From NCBI RefSeq assembly GCF_900116645.1, contig NZ_FPBO01000023.1, positions 1 to 64,000 of the forward strand: a stretch of DNA of 64,000 bases. The letters run 5' to 3'. The notes beneath the pieces are model-generated. The model saw only the letters and a program-made list of their open reading frames with translations. It was not told the DNA's origin and did not search any database. Of this stretch, positions 44,126 to 52,872 are shown piece by piece. Numbering within the stretch: the first letter of the stretch is position 1; the number at the start of each line of letters is the position of its first letter. A program made the translations under genes and the position numbers. Source of the DNA: Pseudoduganella namucuonensis (GTDB lineage Bacteria; Pseudomonadota; Gammaproteobacteria; Burkholderiales; Burkholderiaceae_D).

Positions 44126-45457
44126 TTATTTCCGGATCGCCCAGAACTCCATCTGCAAGCCGGGGAAGTCGCCCGCGACGTGCATGGCGAATCCGGCCGA
44201 GGTGCTGAGCTGGTGCCAGTATTCGCTGTTGCGGTCCAGTTCGAAGTAGGTGAAGCCGGCGTGGAACGGCAGCTGGCGCGGCGCCACCGGCAGCGGACGC
44301 AGGGCGATGCCCGGCAACTGCAGGTTGACCAGGTCGCGTATCTTTTCCACGGAACCGATCTTCACCTGGCGCGGGAAGGCGCTGCGCACGGTCTCCGCCG
44401 GCATGTGCGCGTTCACCATCAGCACGAAGCTGGCGGACTTCACCAGTTCCGGATCGCGCATCACGGCCACGCGGATGCCGAACTGGCGCTCCTCCAGCGG
44501 GATGGGCACGGCGTGCGCGTCCAGCACCATGGACAGGGCCTGGCGCAGGTCCTCCATCACCGGCAGGAAGGTCTCGCGCAGCTGGTCGTGGCGGTAGACC
44601 GGGTACTGGATGGCGCGCTTGCTGTTGGGGGCGAAGGTGGCCAGCTCGCCGGCCAGCTGCACCGCCTCGCGGTAATAGGATTCCGGGTGCAGGCCGGTCA
44701 TCGTGGACAGGTGCGCGAACAGCGGCTCGGCGCGGTTCACCAGTTGCAGCAGCAGGAAGTCCGCGATCTCGGCGGCGCCCGCGGCGCTGGGCTGCGACAG
44801 GCGGTTGCCGAGCGCGTCGCCGCGCTGGTGCAGCAGGCCCACCACCTCGTCGGCGAAGCCGCCCAGGCGGGGCGCGACGCGCAAGTCCAGGCACGGCGGG
44901 CAGTATTCGGGGTCCAGCACCACACGGTTGTCCGGGCGGCGTTCGATCACGCGGGCCACGCCCACGTAGGCGTAGGCGTTGGCCACGTCCGATTCCAGCG
45001 CCAGCCGCAGGCGCATCTTCCCGACCTGCATCAGCGCGCTGTTGTCAATGCCGTTGCTGTCCCAGGCTTCGTGGTCGACCGTGCCGTGGCGGGCGAAATT
45101 GTCCGGCGCCGGGTTGTCGCCCGTTTCGGGAATGCCGGGCCGGCGCAGCGGCAGCGCCAGCACGATGAGCACGTTGCGCGCGTCCTCGGGTATGTCCAGC
45201 GGCAGCGGCAGGTCGTCGTCGGCGGGCAGCGCCAGCGGGGTGCCGTCCGGCAGCACGCCGGCGCAGGACAACAGCGCCAGCCTGCCCAGCGCCAGCTGCT
45301 GCTCGTCGATCTTGAGCTGGGAGAAGCCCCACGCGTAGGGGCGCAGCTTGCCGACCCGGCTTTCGAGCTGGGTTTGCAGGTAGCGGTCGTGCTGCTGCAG
45401 GTGCTGCGGTTGCAGCAGCATGCCTTCCGACCAGATGACTTTACGATTCCACGACAT
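44126..45457 (-). CDS. tssK: T6SS baseplate protein TssK
   Basis: A 443-residue TssK, the trimeric adaptor linking the T6SS baseplate to TssL/TssM. The N-terminus is diagnostic (VIWSEGMLLQPQHLQQHDRYL), with matching later regions YPVYRHDQLRETFLPVMEDLR and FTYFELDRNSEYWHQL. Length matches the family. It lies 27 bases upstream of tssL and 21 bases after tagH on the minus strand, so the genes are cotranscribed. tssJ, which usually precedes tssK, is absent here. Confidence 0.96.
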   Translation of the reverse strand: MSWNRKVIWSEGMLLQPQHLQQHDRYLQTQLESRVGKLRPYAWGFSQLKIDEQQLALGRLALLSCAGVLPDGTPLALPADDDLPLPLDIPEDARNVLIVLALPLRRPGIPETGDNPAPDNFARHGTVDHEAWDSNGIDNSALMQVGKMRLRLALESDVANAYAYVGVARVIERRPDNRVVLDPEYCPPCLDLRVAPRLGGFADEVVGLLHQRGDALGNRLSQPSAAGAAEIADFLLLQLVNRAEPLFAHLSTMTGLHPESYYREAVQLAGELATFAPNSKRAIQYPVYRHDQLRETFLPVMEDLRQALSMVLDAHAVPIPLEERQFGIRVAVMRDPELVKSASFVLMVNAHMPAETVRSAFPRQVKIGSVEKIRDLVNLQLPGIALRPLPVAPRQLPFHAGFTYFELDRNSEYWHQLSTSAGFAMHVAGDFPGLQMEFWAIRK

Positions 45458-45478
45458 GTTGTCTCGCTAGCTTATGGG

Positions 45479-47215
45479 TTATTTGCGGTGCAGGCGGCCG
45501 ATCTGCTCTTCGTAGGCAGCCGAGAACTTCTCGCCGAACAGGTGCTGGAAGTCGTCGTCGGCTTCGCGCAGGATGTCGTCGTACAGTTCCACCATGCGGT
45601 CCCACATGCGGGCCTTGCGCGCGTTGACCATCATCTTGTCCATCACGCCTTCCGGCTCCTTGGCCTCGATCAGGGCCGGGTTGAAGCGCGCCATCACGCC
45701 GTCCAGCGCGGCGCGCATGCCGGCGATCACCGCCAGTTCGTGCGCCTTCAAGTCCTCGAAGGCGCTGCCGATGGATTTCACCGGCGGCATGTAGCCGCTC
45801 AGCGCGTTGGTCAGCATCTGCGACAGCGCGCTTTCCGCGTCCGGGAAGAATTTCAATGGATTGTTGGCCTGGGCGCCCAGCACCGTCATTTCCAGGCGGC
45901 TTTCGCGCTTGGTCATGGCGCGCGCCATCAGCACGGCCATGGTGCCGGCGGTGGCTTCGCGCAGCATCATGCCGGCCAGTTCGGCCGTCTCGGCGGGCGA
46001 CTTTTTCAGCTGCAGGCCGCTCAGGCCCATGCCGCGCAACAGCGCCTGCAGGACCTCGTCGCCGCCCGCCGATGGATAGACGACCGCGGCGGCCGGTTGC
46101 GGCCAGCCCGGCGCCCCGGCTGGCGGGAGAGGCGAAGCGGGCCAGCCGGCTGGCGCCCCGCCGTGGACCGGAGGCTGCGGCCAGCCGGCCGGCGCGGACG
46201 GAGGTGTCGCCGCGTGCGCGGGCCACGCGGGCTGGGAGCCGGCGGACGCACCCGCTTGGCCGGGATAGCCCGCCTGGCCGCCCGACGGCATTCCTCCGGG
46301 CTCGGGCCAGCCCTGTGCGCCCTGGCCAAGCGCCGGGACGGGCTGCTGCCAGCCTCCCCCCTGCGCGGGCGCCTGCGCGCCGACGCGCGGCGGCAGGAAG
46401 TCGGCCAGCGGATCGTAGTCGTCCGGGATCAGCATGGAAGGCGGCGGCGCGGCGGCCATGCCCGGCATCTGGGGCGGCTGCGTGGCGCGTATGGTCAGCA
46501 CCGTGGGTTCGGACGAATACGGCGACACCGGCGGCGATTCCGGCACGTAGGCGGCCGGCTGCGGGGCCGCCGCGTGGCCCGGCAGCAGCGCGCCCGGCAT
46601 CGGTATGAACTGGGGCGACACGTGGTCCGGTTCGGAGCCCCGGAACGCGGCCGGCTGCTGCGCCAGCGGCATGGGTTCGGCCCCGCCCAGCATGTTCAAT
46701 CCCAGCGGGTCGTTGGCCGACGGCGCGGCCAGCGGATCGAATCCGCCCGCCACGTCCAGTATCTTCACGCCGGCCAACGTGTCGCGCAGCTCGTCGAAGG
46801 ACGGGCCCTCGTGCGGCGACGGCGGCGCGGCGGGCTGCGCCTGGAACGGCAGTTCGGCCGAGGTCTCGGGTTCGAACACCGGCACGGCGGCCGCGCCGGG
46901 ACGCTCAACCAGCACCTCCAGCACGTAGTCGCCTATCATCAGGCGGTCGCCATGCTCCAGGCTGGCGGTCTTGCCGGCGCCCACGGGCCGGTCGTTGATC
47001 CAGCTGGGATTGGCGCCCAGGTCCATCAGCGTGTAGCGGCCCTCGGCGAAGTCGATCTTGCTGTGGTTGCGCGAAATGTACTTGCCCGGATCGGGCAATT
47101 CGAGGTCGTTCCCGGCGGCGCGGCCTATGGTGCCGCCCAACTGGTCGAAACGGCGTTCCACGGGCACCGCGGGCGCTTGTTTTCGATACGACTGTATCCG
47201 CAAAGTTAAGGACAT
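45479..47215 (-). CDS. tagH: T6SS-associated FHA-domain protein TagH
   Basis: A 578-residue protein with an N-terminal FHA domain (about 20-95: GTIGRAAGNDLELPDP, SRNHSKIDF) that binds phosphothreonine. About 270 residues rich in Pro, Gly and Ala follow, including repeated GWPQP/GWP units. The C-terminal TagH domain (about 385-578) has ALLRGMGLSGLQ and LSQMLTNALSGYMPPVKSIGSAFEDL, typical of T6SS FHA proteins. In known systems PpkA phosphorylates the FHA protein and PppA reverses this, fitting the kinase and phosphatase encoded here. Confidence 0.93.
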   Translation of the reverse strand: MSLTLRIQSYRKQAPAVPVERRFDQLGGTIGRAAGNDLELPDPGKYISRNHSKIDFAEGRYTLMDLGANPSWINDRPVGAGKTASLEHGDRLMIGDYVLEVLVERPGAAAVPVFEPETSAELPFQAQPAAPPSPHEGPSFDELRDTLAGVKILDVAGGFDPLAAPSANDPLGLNMLGGAEPMPLAQQPAAFRGSEPDHVSPQFIPMPGALLPGHAAAPQPAAYVPESPPVSPYSSEPTVLTIRATQPPQMPGMAAAPPPSMLIPDDYDPLADFLPPRVGAQAPAQGGGWQQPVPALGQGAQGWPEPGGMPSGGQAGYPGQAGASAGSQPAWPAHAATPPSAPAGWPQPPVHGGAPAGWPASPLPPAGAPGWPQPAAAVVYPSAGGDEVLQALLRGMGLSGLQLKKSPAETAELAGMMLREATAGTMAVLMARAMTKRESRLEMTVLGAQANNPLKFFPDAESALSQMLTNALSGYMPPVKSIGSAFEDLKAHELAVIAGMRAALDGVMARFNPALIEAKEPEGVMDKMMVNARKARMWDRMVELYDDILREADDDFQHLFGEKFSAAYEEQIGRLHRK

Positions 47216-47302
47216 CGGCTCTCTGTATTCCGGTGGTTCAATGGCGCGTCCCTGGCCGGGACCATGGATTATAAGGGAGTAGAAACGGGCCGCGCCGGTT
47301 CA

Positions 47303-49396
47303 TCAGTTAATTTTCACCAGCGAGCCTTCGACGGTCATGATGGCGCCCGCCTTCAGCTGCATCATCGCGCCGGCCTTCACGGTGGTGTTGGCGTCGGACT
47401 GCACCATCACCTCCGGCGATTTCACGGTGATCTTCGCCGCCTCTATCTTGATGCTGCTGCCGCCGACCTTCAACTCGATCGACGTGGAGGCCTCGATCAC
47501 GATGGTCTTGGACGACTTCACCTTCTGGTCGCCCGTGACCGTCACCTTGTGGTCGCCCTTGATGGCCGTGGTCTGGTCGCCGCCCACGTCGAGCTTGCGG
47601 TCGACGCCGATCTCCAGCGTCTGGTTGTTGTCCACCTTCAGGCTCTGGTCGTGCTTGACGTTCTCGGTCTGGTCGTTGGTGATGGTGACGATCTGGTCGT
47701 GATCGATGGTCACCGTGTGGTCGTTCACCACGTGCTCCTTGTGGTCGTGGCCCACGTCCAGGCTGCGGTCGTTCTTGATGGCGATGGTCTGGTCGCCCTT
47801 GTCCTTCTTCTCGAAGCCCACCTTCAGCGTGTCGTTGTTCTTCACCACGCGGTTGTAGTCCTTCTCGGCCTGGACGTAGATTTCCTCGCTGTCCTTCTTG
47901 TCCTCGAAGCGGATCTCGTTGTAGCCGCCGCCCCCCTTGGAGGTGTTGGTCTTGATGGTGGACTTGGTCTGCTCGCCCGGCAGCGCGTACGGCGGCATGG
48001 AGTCGCCGTTGTAGACGCAGCCGGTGACCAGCGGCCGGTCCGGATCGCCCTCCAGGAAGCTGACCACCACCTCCATGCCGATGCGCGGAATGAACACGCT
48101 GCCCCAGCCCTTGCCGGCCCAGGTCTGCTGCACGCGCACCCAGCACGAGCTGGTTTCGTTTTCCTTGCCCTCGCGCTCCCAGTGGAACTGGACCTTGATG
48201 CGGCCGTACTTGTCGGTCCAGATCTCCTCGCCGGATTTACCCACCACCATCGCCGTCTGCGGCCCCTGCACCACGGGCTTGACCATGATGCGCGGCGCGC
48301 GGTAGCTGTGCTCCTTGCCGATGGCGCGGAAGTTGCAGCGGAAGTCGAAAGGCTCGCCGGCGCTGCCGCTCAGGTAATCGTTGCCGGCGATTTCATACTG
48401 CGCCGCCGTCACCAGGAACTCGCGGTTCTGGTCGTCGCGCGGGTGGCCGGTCAGCGCGAACAGGCCGCCCGGGAACAGGCCGCGCGCGTTGGTGTCGGCC
48501 GTGATCTCCTCGCATTGACCGTGCAGGCTTTCCATGCGCGCGCGCGCCAGGTCCTTGCCGGCGGCGGCCTCCACGTACAGGCCGGGATAGTCGTACATCT
48601 CATAGGACTGCTGGTCGAAGGCCGCCGCGATGGCGGAGTTGACCACCAGGCCGCCGCTGGTGCTGGCGGCCACCTTCTCGAAGTCGAAATCGTTCAGCAC
48701 ATAGCTGCTGGCCTGGATCTCGCCGCCGGCGGCCCAGCCGTGCATGGCCTCCTGGTCCACGATGCGGCGCCCGTCCTCGCCGGAGAACACCACCTTGGCG
48801 TAGCCGGGACAGGCCGCGTGCGCGCTGTAGGAGTCGGCCAGCACCATGGTGTGCTTGGTCTCGTCGTGCTTGAAATAGAAATAGATGCCCGCGCCCTCGA
48901 GCAGGCGGCAGACGAAGTTGTAGTCCGTCTCGCGGTACTGCACGCAGTAGCCCAGCGCGGCGTAGGTGCCGCTCAGCGCGCTCACGTCCAGGTCGATCAT
49001 GCCGCCGTACGAGGAATCGGCGCACACCGCCTTGACGATGTCGACCACCGACTTCTCCTGGAAGATGCGGCAGTTGGAGGCGCGCGTCAGCAGCCAGAGC
49101 CAGGGATGGACGGTGGCCTCGTAACTGGCGAAGCCCTCGCGCCAACCGGTGCAGGCGAAGCGCGTGACGATGCCGTTGAAATGGCGCACCTCGCCGCTGG
49201 CCAGGTTCACGTGCACGCCCATCGGCTTGCCCAGCACGTCGGCGATCTTCACGTCGTGCTTGGTGCTCAGCAGCTGCACACGGTATTCGGACAGGCGGCC
49301 CAACTGTTCATGGCCGCTCATGCGGTCGAACAGCAGGACATCGGCCCCCAGCTTGGAGGTGACGGCGACTTCGCGGTTGGCTTGCGTTACAGGCAT
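47303..49396 (-). CDS. vgrG: T6SS spike protein VgrG
   Basis: A 697-residue VgrG, which trimerises into the puncturing spike. The N-terminal gp27-like base is seen in LFDRMSGHEQLGRLSEYRVQLLS and YRETDYNFVCRLLEGAGIYFYF. The gp5-like OB domain follows (WTDKYGRIKVQFHW, WVRVQQTWAGKGWG). The last 160 residues are a run of short D/N-H/Q repeats (NDHTVTIDHDQ, VKHDQSLKVDNNQ) that build the beta-helix. No enzymatic domain follows, so it is a structural VgrG that carries separate effectors. It lies 20 bases after the DUF4280 gene. Confidence 0.97.
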   Translation of the reverse strand: MPVTQANREVAVTSKLGADVLLFDRMSGHEQLGRLSEYRVQLLSTKHDVKIADVLGKPMGVHVNLASGEVRHFNGIVTRFACTGWREGFASYEATVHPWLWLLTRASNCRIFQEKSVVDIVKAVCADSSYGGMIDLDVSALSGTYAALGYCVQYRETDYNFVCRLLEGAGIYFYFKHDETKHTMVLADSYSAHAACPGYAKVVFSGEDGRRIVDQEAMHGWAAGGEIQASSYVLNDFDFEKVAASTSGGLVVNSAIAAAFDQQSYEMYDYPGLYVEAAAGKDLARARMESLHGQCEEITADTNARGLFPGGLFALTGHPRDDQNREFLVTAAQYEIAGNDYLSGSAGEPFDFRCNFRAIGKEHSYRAPRIMVKPVVQGPQTAMVVGKSGEEIWTDKYGRIKVQFHWEREGKENETSSCWVRVQQTWAGKGWGSVFIPRIGMEVVVSFLEGDPDRPLVTGCVYNGDSMPPYALPGEQTKSTIKTNTSKGGGGYNEIRFEDKKDSEEIYVQAEKDYNRVVKNNDTLKVGFEKKDKGDQTIAIKNDRSLDVGHDHKEHVVNDHTVTIDHDQIVTITNDQTENVKHDQSLKVDNNQTLEIGVDRKLDVGGDQTTAIKGDHKVTVTGDQKVKSSKTIVIEASTSIELKVGGSSIKIEAAKITVKSPEVMVQSDANTTVKAGAMMQLKAGAIMTVEGSLVKIN

Positions 49397-49416
49397 GGGA
49401 CTCTAGTCTCGGTGGA

Positions 49417-49806
49417 TCAGGGGATCATGGTTTTGACGGTGCCGGCGTTGGTGAAGCCGATCACGCCGCCCCAGTTGCACATGCACTTGGAGACGTTGTC
49501 CAGCGCGGGCATGTTGGCGATCAGGACGGTCGGCGCGCCCGGCACCCACGGCGCCGACGTCACGGGGATGCACGGCATCGGCGTCAGCACGCCCAGCGCG
49601 GCGGCCGTGGCGGCGGCGACGGTGGGATTGGCGGGCGAGTTGCACATCCCGAACGGCATGATGTTCATCATCGGCACGTGGTCCATGATGTTGGCGGCGG
49701 GCGGACCTTCGGCCAGCACCTTGTTCTTCGGGAGCACGACCAGCGACGACGGCGCGGCACCGAAAGTGCAGGTCATCATTGCCCCCATCGAGACTTGGTT
49801 TGGCAT
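49417..49806 (-). CDS. PAAR-like DUF4280 spike-tip protein
   Basis: A 129-residue DUF4280 protein, a PAAR-like cap expected to sit on the VgrG tip and sharpen it or carry effectors. Hallmarks are GAMMTCTFGAAPSSLVVLP, NIMPFGMCNSPANPTVAAATAAA and MCNWGGVIGFTNAG. It lies directly upstream of vgrG and has AGGAGA before its ATG. It starts the minus-strand T6SS operon, divergent from the TssB-TssC fusion gene, with 126 bases of promoter region between. Confidence 0.88.
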   Translation of the reverse strand: MPNQVSMGAMMTCTFGAAPSSLVVLPKNKVLAEGPPAANIMDHVPMMNIMPFGMCNSPANPTVAAATAAALGVLTPMPCIPVTSAPWVPGAPTVLIANMPALDNVSKCMCNWGGVIGFTNAGTVKTMIP

Positions 49807-49932
49807 TCTTATCTCCTACGAATTACTCTTACGTCATGATTGCCGACCGTCTATTATGACCGATAAAGCTGTCTTAAAGGTAAGGTTTTAGGATAAGCTG
49901 CCCAGCACTGCACGCAACGAGGAGGAATGGCC

Positions 49933-51405
49933 ATGGCCGCATCGCTGATTTTTGAATTGAACTTCGCCACGCAGGGCGCGCAGCGGCCCGCCGAACCTGG
50001 CCAACCCATGCGCATCCTGGTGCTCGGTGATTTCAGCGGCGGCGCCGCGGCCCGGCCAGCGCTGGGCCAGCGGCCCGCGCGCCGCCTGGACATCGACAAC
50101 TTCAACGCCCTGATGGCGCAATTGGCGCCCTCCATGTCGCTCGCGCTGGAGGGCGCCACGCACACCTTCCAGTTCCGCGAGCTGGACGACTTCCATCCCG
50201 ACCAGCTGTATCTTAAATCAGACGCTTTCGCGGACCTGCGCGGGCAGCGGCAGCGGCTGAAGAATCCGGCCACGTTCGCGGCGGCCGCGGCCCAGCTGCG
50301 TCCCGCGGACGGGGTGCCACCCGCGCCCTCTTCCCCGCCGGCGGCGCAGGCATCGTCCGGCGCCGCCGGCGGCGACAACCCGTTCGCCAGCCTGCTGGGC
50401 GGCGTGGTCGGCACCGCCGCCGCGCCGGCCGCCGCGCCCATCGACCAACTGGTGCGCAAGCTGGTGGGCGCCATGCCCGCCGGCCCCGATCCCCGCCAGG
50501 CCGACTACGTCGCCGCCGTGGACGCCGTCATCGCCGAGCGCATGAACGCCGTGCTGCACGCGCCCGCGTTCCAGGCGCTGGAGGCGGCGTGGCGCGGCCT
50601 GCACATGCTGGTGACCGGCCTGGAACTGGAGGAAAGCCTGCAGCTGCACATCCTGGACGCCACCAAGGCCGAGTTGCGGGCCGACGCGCTGGCGCTGCGG
50701 CGCGTGCTCGTCGAACAGCCGCGCAGCTCGGCCGACGCGGCGCCGTGGTCCCTCATTTGCGGCGACTACAGCTTCGACGGCGGCGAGGACGACGTCCGCC
50801 TGCTGTCAGTGCTGGGCGCCGTCGCCGCCGAGGCCCGCGCCCCCTTCATCGGCGCGGCCTCGGCCAGCCTGCTGGGCGCCACGTCGCTGGCCGAGCAGCC
50901 CGACGCGGCCGACTGGGCACCGGCGGACGCCGAATCGTCCGCGCGCTGGCAAGCCTTGCGCGCCAGCAGGCAAGCCGCCTGGCTGGGCCTCGCCCTGCCC
51001 CGCGTGCTGCTGCGGCTCCCGTACGGCAAGGCCACCGACCGCGTCGACCAGTTCGACTACGAGGAGGCCGGCCCCGCGCACCGGCACGAGGACTACCTGT
51101 GGGGCCACGCCTCGCTGGCGTGCGCGCTGCTGCTGGGCCGCGCCTTCCAGGACAGTGCATGGGGCATGAGCGCCAGCGACGTGGTGGATCTGGGCGACCT
51201 GCCCGCGCACACGGTGCGGCGCGACGGCGAGGCGCATATGCAGGCTTGCGCCGAGGCCTACCTGTCCGAGCGCGCCGGCGACGCCATCCTGCGGCGCGGC
51301 CTGATGCCGCTGCTCAGTTTCCGCAACCGCAACGCCGTGCGCCTGCTGCGCAGCCAATCGATCGCGACTCCGCCGCAAGCGCTGGCCGGGGCCTGGGAAT
51401 ATTAA
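49933..51405 (+). CDS. TssB-TssC fusion (T6SS sheath-like protein)
   Basis: A 490-residue protein joining both sheath subunits. Residues about 20-120 match TssB (RILVLGDFSG, RRLDIDNFNALMAQLAPS, FRELDDFHPDQLY). An Ala/Pro-rich linker (about 128-165) leads to a TssC-like part (FQALEAAWRGLHMLVTGLELEESLQLHILDATKAEL, SLICGDYSF, then VLLRLPYG). The C-terminus ends early for TssC and has a different tail. TssB and TssC normally come from separate genes, so this may be a sheath accessory, cap or specialised copy. The ATG at 49933 is favoured because AGGAGG lies seven bases upstream; 49927 is too close. It is likely cotranscribed with the next gene. Confidence 0.82.
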   Translation: MAASLIFELNFATQGAQRPAEPGQPMRILVLGDFSGGAAARPALGQRPARRLDIDNFNALMAQLAPSMSLALEGATHTFQFRELDDFHPDQLYLKSDAFADLRGQRQRLKNPATFAAAAAQLRPADGVPPAPSSPPAAQASSGAAGGDNPFASLLGGVVGTAAAPAAAPIDQLVRKLVGAMPAGPDPRQADYVAAVDAVIAERMNAVLHAPAFQALEAAWRGLHMLVTGLELEESLQLHILDATKAELRADALALRRVLVEQPRSSADAAPWSLICGDYSFDGGEDDVRLLSVLGAVAAEARAPFIGAASASLLGATSLAEQPDAADWAPADAESSARWQALRASRQAAWLGLALPRVLLRLPYGKATDRVDQFDYEEAGPAHRHEDYLWGHASLACALLLGRAFQDSAWGMSASDVVDLGDLPAHTVRRDGEAHMQACAEAYLSERAGDAILRRGLMPLLSFRNRNAVRLLRSQSIATPPQALAGAWEY

Positions 51406-51439
51406 GAAACACGAAGACCAAAAACCAAGATCAAGCCGC

Positions 51440-52795
51440 ATGAAGAAACCGCAGTCCAGGAAGACCGCCGCGAAACGCGGCAATCCCATCGACGACGCGA
51501 TGCAGGCGGCAGTCGCCCTGCACCGCCAGGGCAGGCCCGAACAGGCCGCGCGCCAATACGCCGCCATCCTCAAGCTGCAGCCGCAACACGCGGACGCGCT
51601 GCACTACCTGGGCATCGCCCGCCACCAGCTGGGCGACCACGACGAGGCGATCCGCCTGATCGGCTGCGCCCTGGCGCTGGCGCCCGGCTATGTCGACGCC
51701 CGCAACAACCTGGGCAACGTGCAGAAGGAGGCGGGCCGCTACGCCGACGCGGAGCTGTCCTACCGCGGCGTGATCGCCGCACGGCCGGACTTCGCCGCCG
51801 CCCACAACAATCTGGGCGTCGTGCTGCGCGAGCAGGACCGGCACGCCGAGGCGCGCGACGCCTACCGCCAGGCACTGGCCATCGATCCCGATTTCGCGCA
51901 GGGCTGGGTCAACCTTGGCAACGCGCTGAAACGGCTGGGCGAGATCGACGAGGCCCTGGACGCCTACCGCAACGCGCTGCTGCGGGAGCCGGACAGTCCC
52001 GAAGCCTGCCGCAACGTGGCGCAGGCCATGGTGTCCAAGGGTCGCCACGCCGACGCGCTGGACCTGTACCGGCAGTGGGAAAAGTCGAAGCCGGACAATC
52101 CCATCGTCGCCCACCACATCCAGGCCTGCCTCGCGGCGCTGGGACAGGCGGCTGCAAACCCGGCGCGCGCGTCCGACGCCTATGTGCAAACCGTGTTCAA
52201 CGGCTTCGCGAGCACCTTCGACGAGGTGCTGGCGGACCTGGGCTATTGCGCGCCGGCGCTGTGCGCCGAGGTGGCCGCCACGCTGCTGGGCGATGCGCGC
52301 GGCGGCCTGGATGTGCTGGACGCCGGCTGCGGCACCGGCCTGTGCGGCCCGCTGCTGCGTCCTTACGCTCGGCGGCTTGAAGGGGTGGACCTGTCGCCCG
52401 GGATGCTCGACAAGGCGCGCGCGCGGGGTGGCTACGACAGCCTGCACGAGGCGGAGTTGACGGCCTGGCTGGGCGCCCATCCCCATGCCTACGACCTGGT
52501 GGTGTCATCCGACACGCTGATCTATTTCGGCGAGCTAGAGGACGTGCTCACGGCCGCCGCCGGCGCGCTGCGGCCCGGCGGCAGCCTGGTGTTCACCCTG
52601 GAGGAAGTCGAGGACGCCCCGCCGGACCTTCGCCACCGGCTCAATCCCCACGGGCGCTACAGCCATGCCGGAGCCTATGCGCTTGCCGCCCTCGCACAGG
52701 CCGGCCTGGAGGTACGCGAGCTGCGCCACGTCACGCTGCGCCAGGAGGCGGGCAAACCGGTGGCCGGCCTGCTGATCGGGGCGAGCCGCCGCTAG
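51440..52795 (+). CDS. TPR-repeat class I SAM-dependent methyltransferase
   Basis: A 451-residue protein of the TPR-methyltransferase kind (COG4976-like). About residues 15-235 form six TPR units (ADALHYLGIARHQLGDHDEA, VDARNNLGNVQKEAGRYADA, AAHNNLGVVLREQDRHAEA). A linker (YVQTVFNGFASTFDEVLADLGY) leads to the methyltransferase with SAM motif I VLDAGCGTG (about 292-300), then VDLSPGMLDKARARG and VVSSDTLIYFG. The TPR part probably binds a protein partner. It follows the sheath-fusion gene by 34 bases, suggesting a joint role, perhaps methylating a T6SS component; that is inference. Confidence 0.85.
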   Translation: MKKPQSRKTAAKRGNPIDDAMQAAVALHRQGRPEQAARQYAAILKLQPQHADALHYLGIARHQLGDHDEAIRLIGCALALAPGYVDARNNLGNVQKEAGRYADAELSYRGVIAARPDFAAAHNNLGVVLREQDRHAEARDAYRQALAIDPDFAQGWVNLGNALKRLGEIDEALDAYRNALLREPDSPEACRNVAQAMVSKGRHADALDLYRQWEKSKPDNPIVAHHIQACLAALGQAAANPARASDAYVQTVFNGFASTFDEVLADLGYCAPALCAEVAATLLGDARGGLDVLDAGCGTGLCGPLLRPYARRLEGVDLSPGMLDKARARGGYDSLHEAELTAWLGAHPHAYDLVVSSDTLIYFGELEDVLTAAAGALRPGGSLVFTLEEVEDAPPDLRHRLNPHGRYSHAGAYALAALAQAGLEVRELRHVTLRQEAGKPVAGLLIGASRR

Positions 52796-52799
52796 TCAA

Positions 52800-52818
52800 G
52801 CGGGCCGTGGTGGCCCGC
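52800..52818. terminator. Hairpin between convergent genes
   Basis: GCGGGCC and GGCCCGC pair around a five-base loop just after the methyltransferase stop. No T-run follows, so termination is possible but unproven. Confidence 0.4.
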
Positions 52819-52872
52819 CCACCAAGCGCTTCACCATCAGCTGGACCGCCAGCGCGCACTTCTGTGCAGGCC

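Noticed and set aside
42854..47209. A 1,451-codon open frame on the plus strand opposite tssL, tssK and tagH
   Set aside because: It is antisense to well-supported T6SS genes, and its His/Gln/Arg/Val-rich translation is the usual shadow of GC-rich coding DNA.
47580..47800. Repeating short units in the vgrG 3' part considered as a DNA tandem repeat
   Set aside because: They are the normal beta-helix coding repeats of VgrG (D-H/Q units), not a separate DNA repeat.
47264..49891. An 875-codon open frame on the plus strand opposite vgrG
   Set aside because: Antisense shadow; vgrG is unambiguous.
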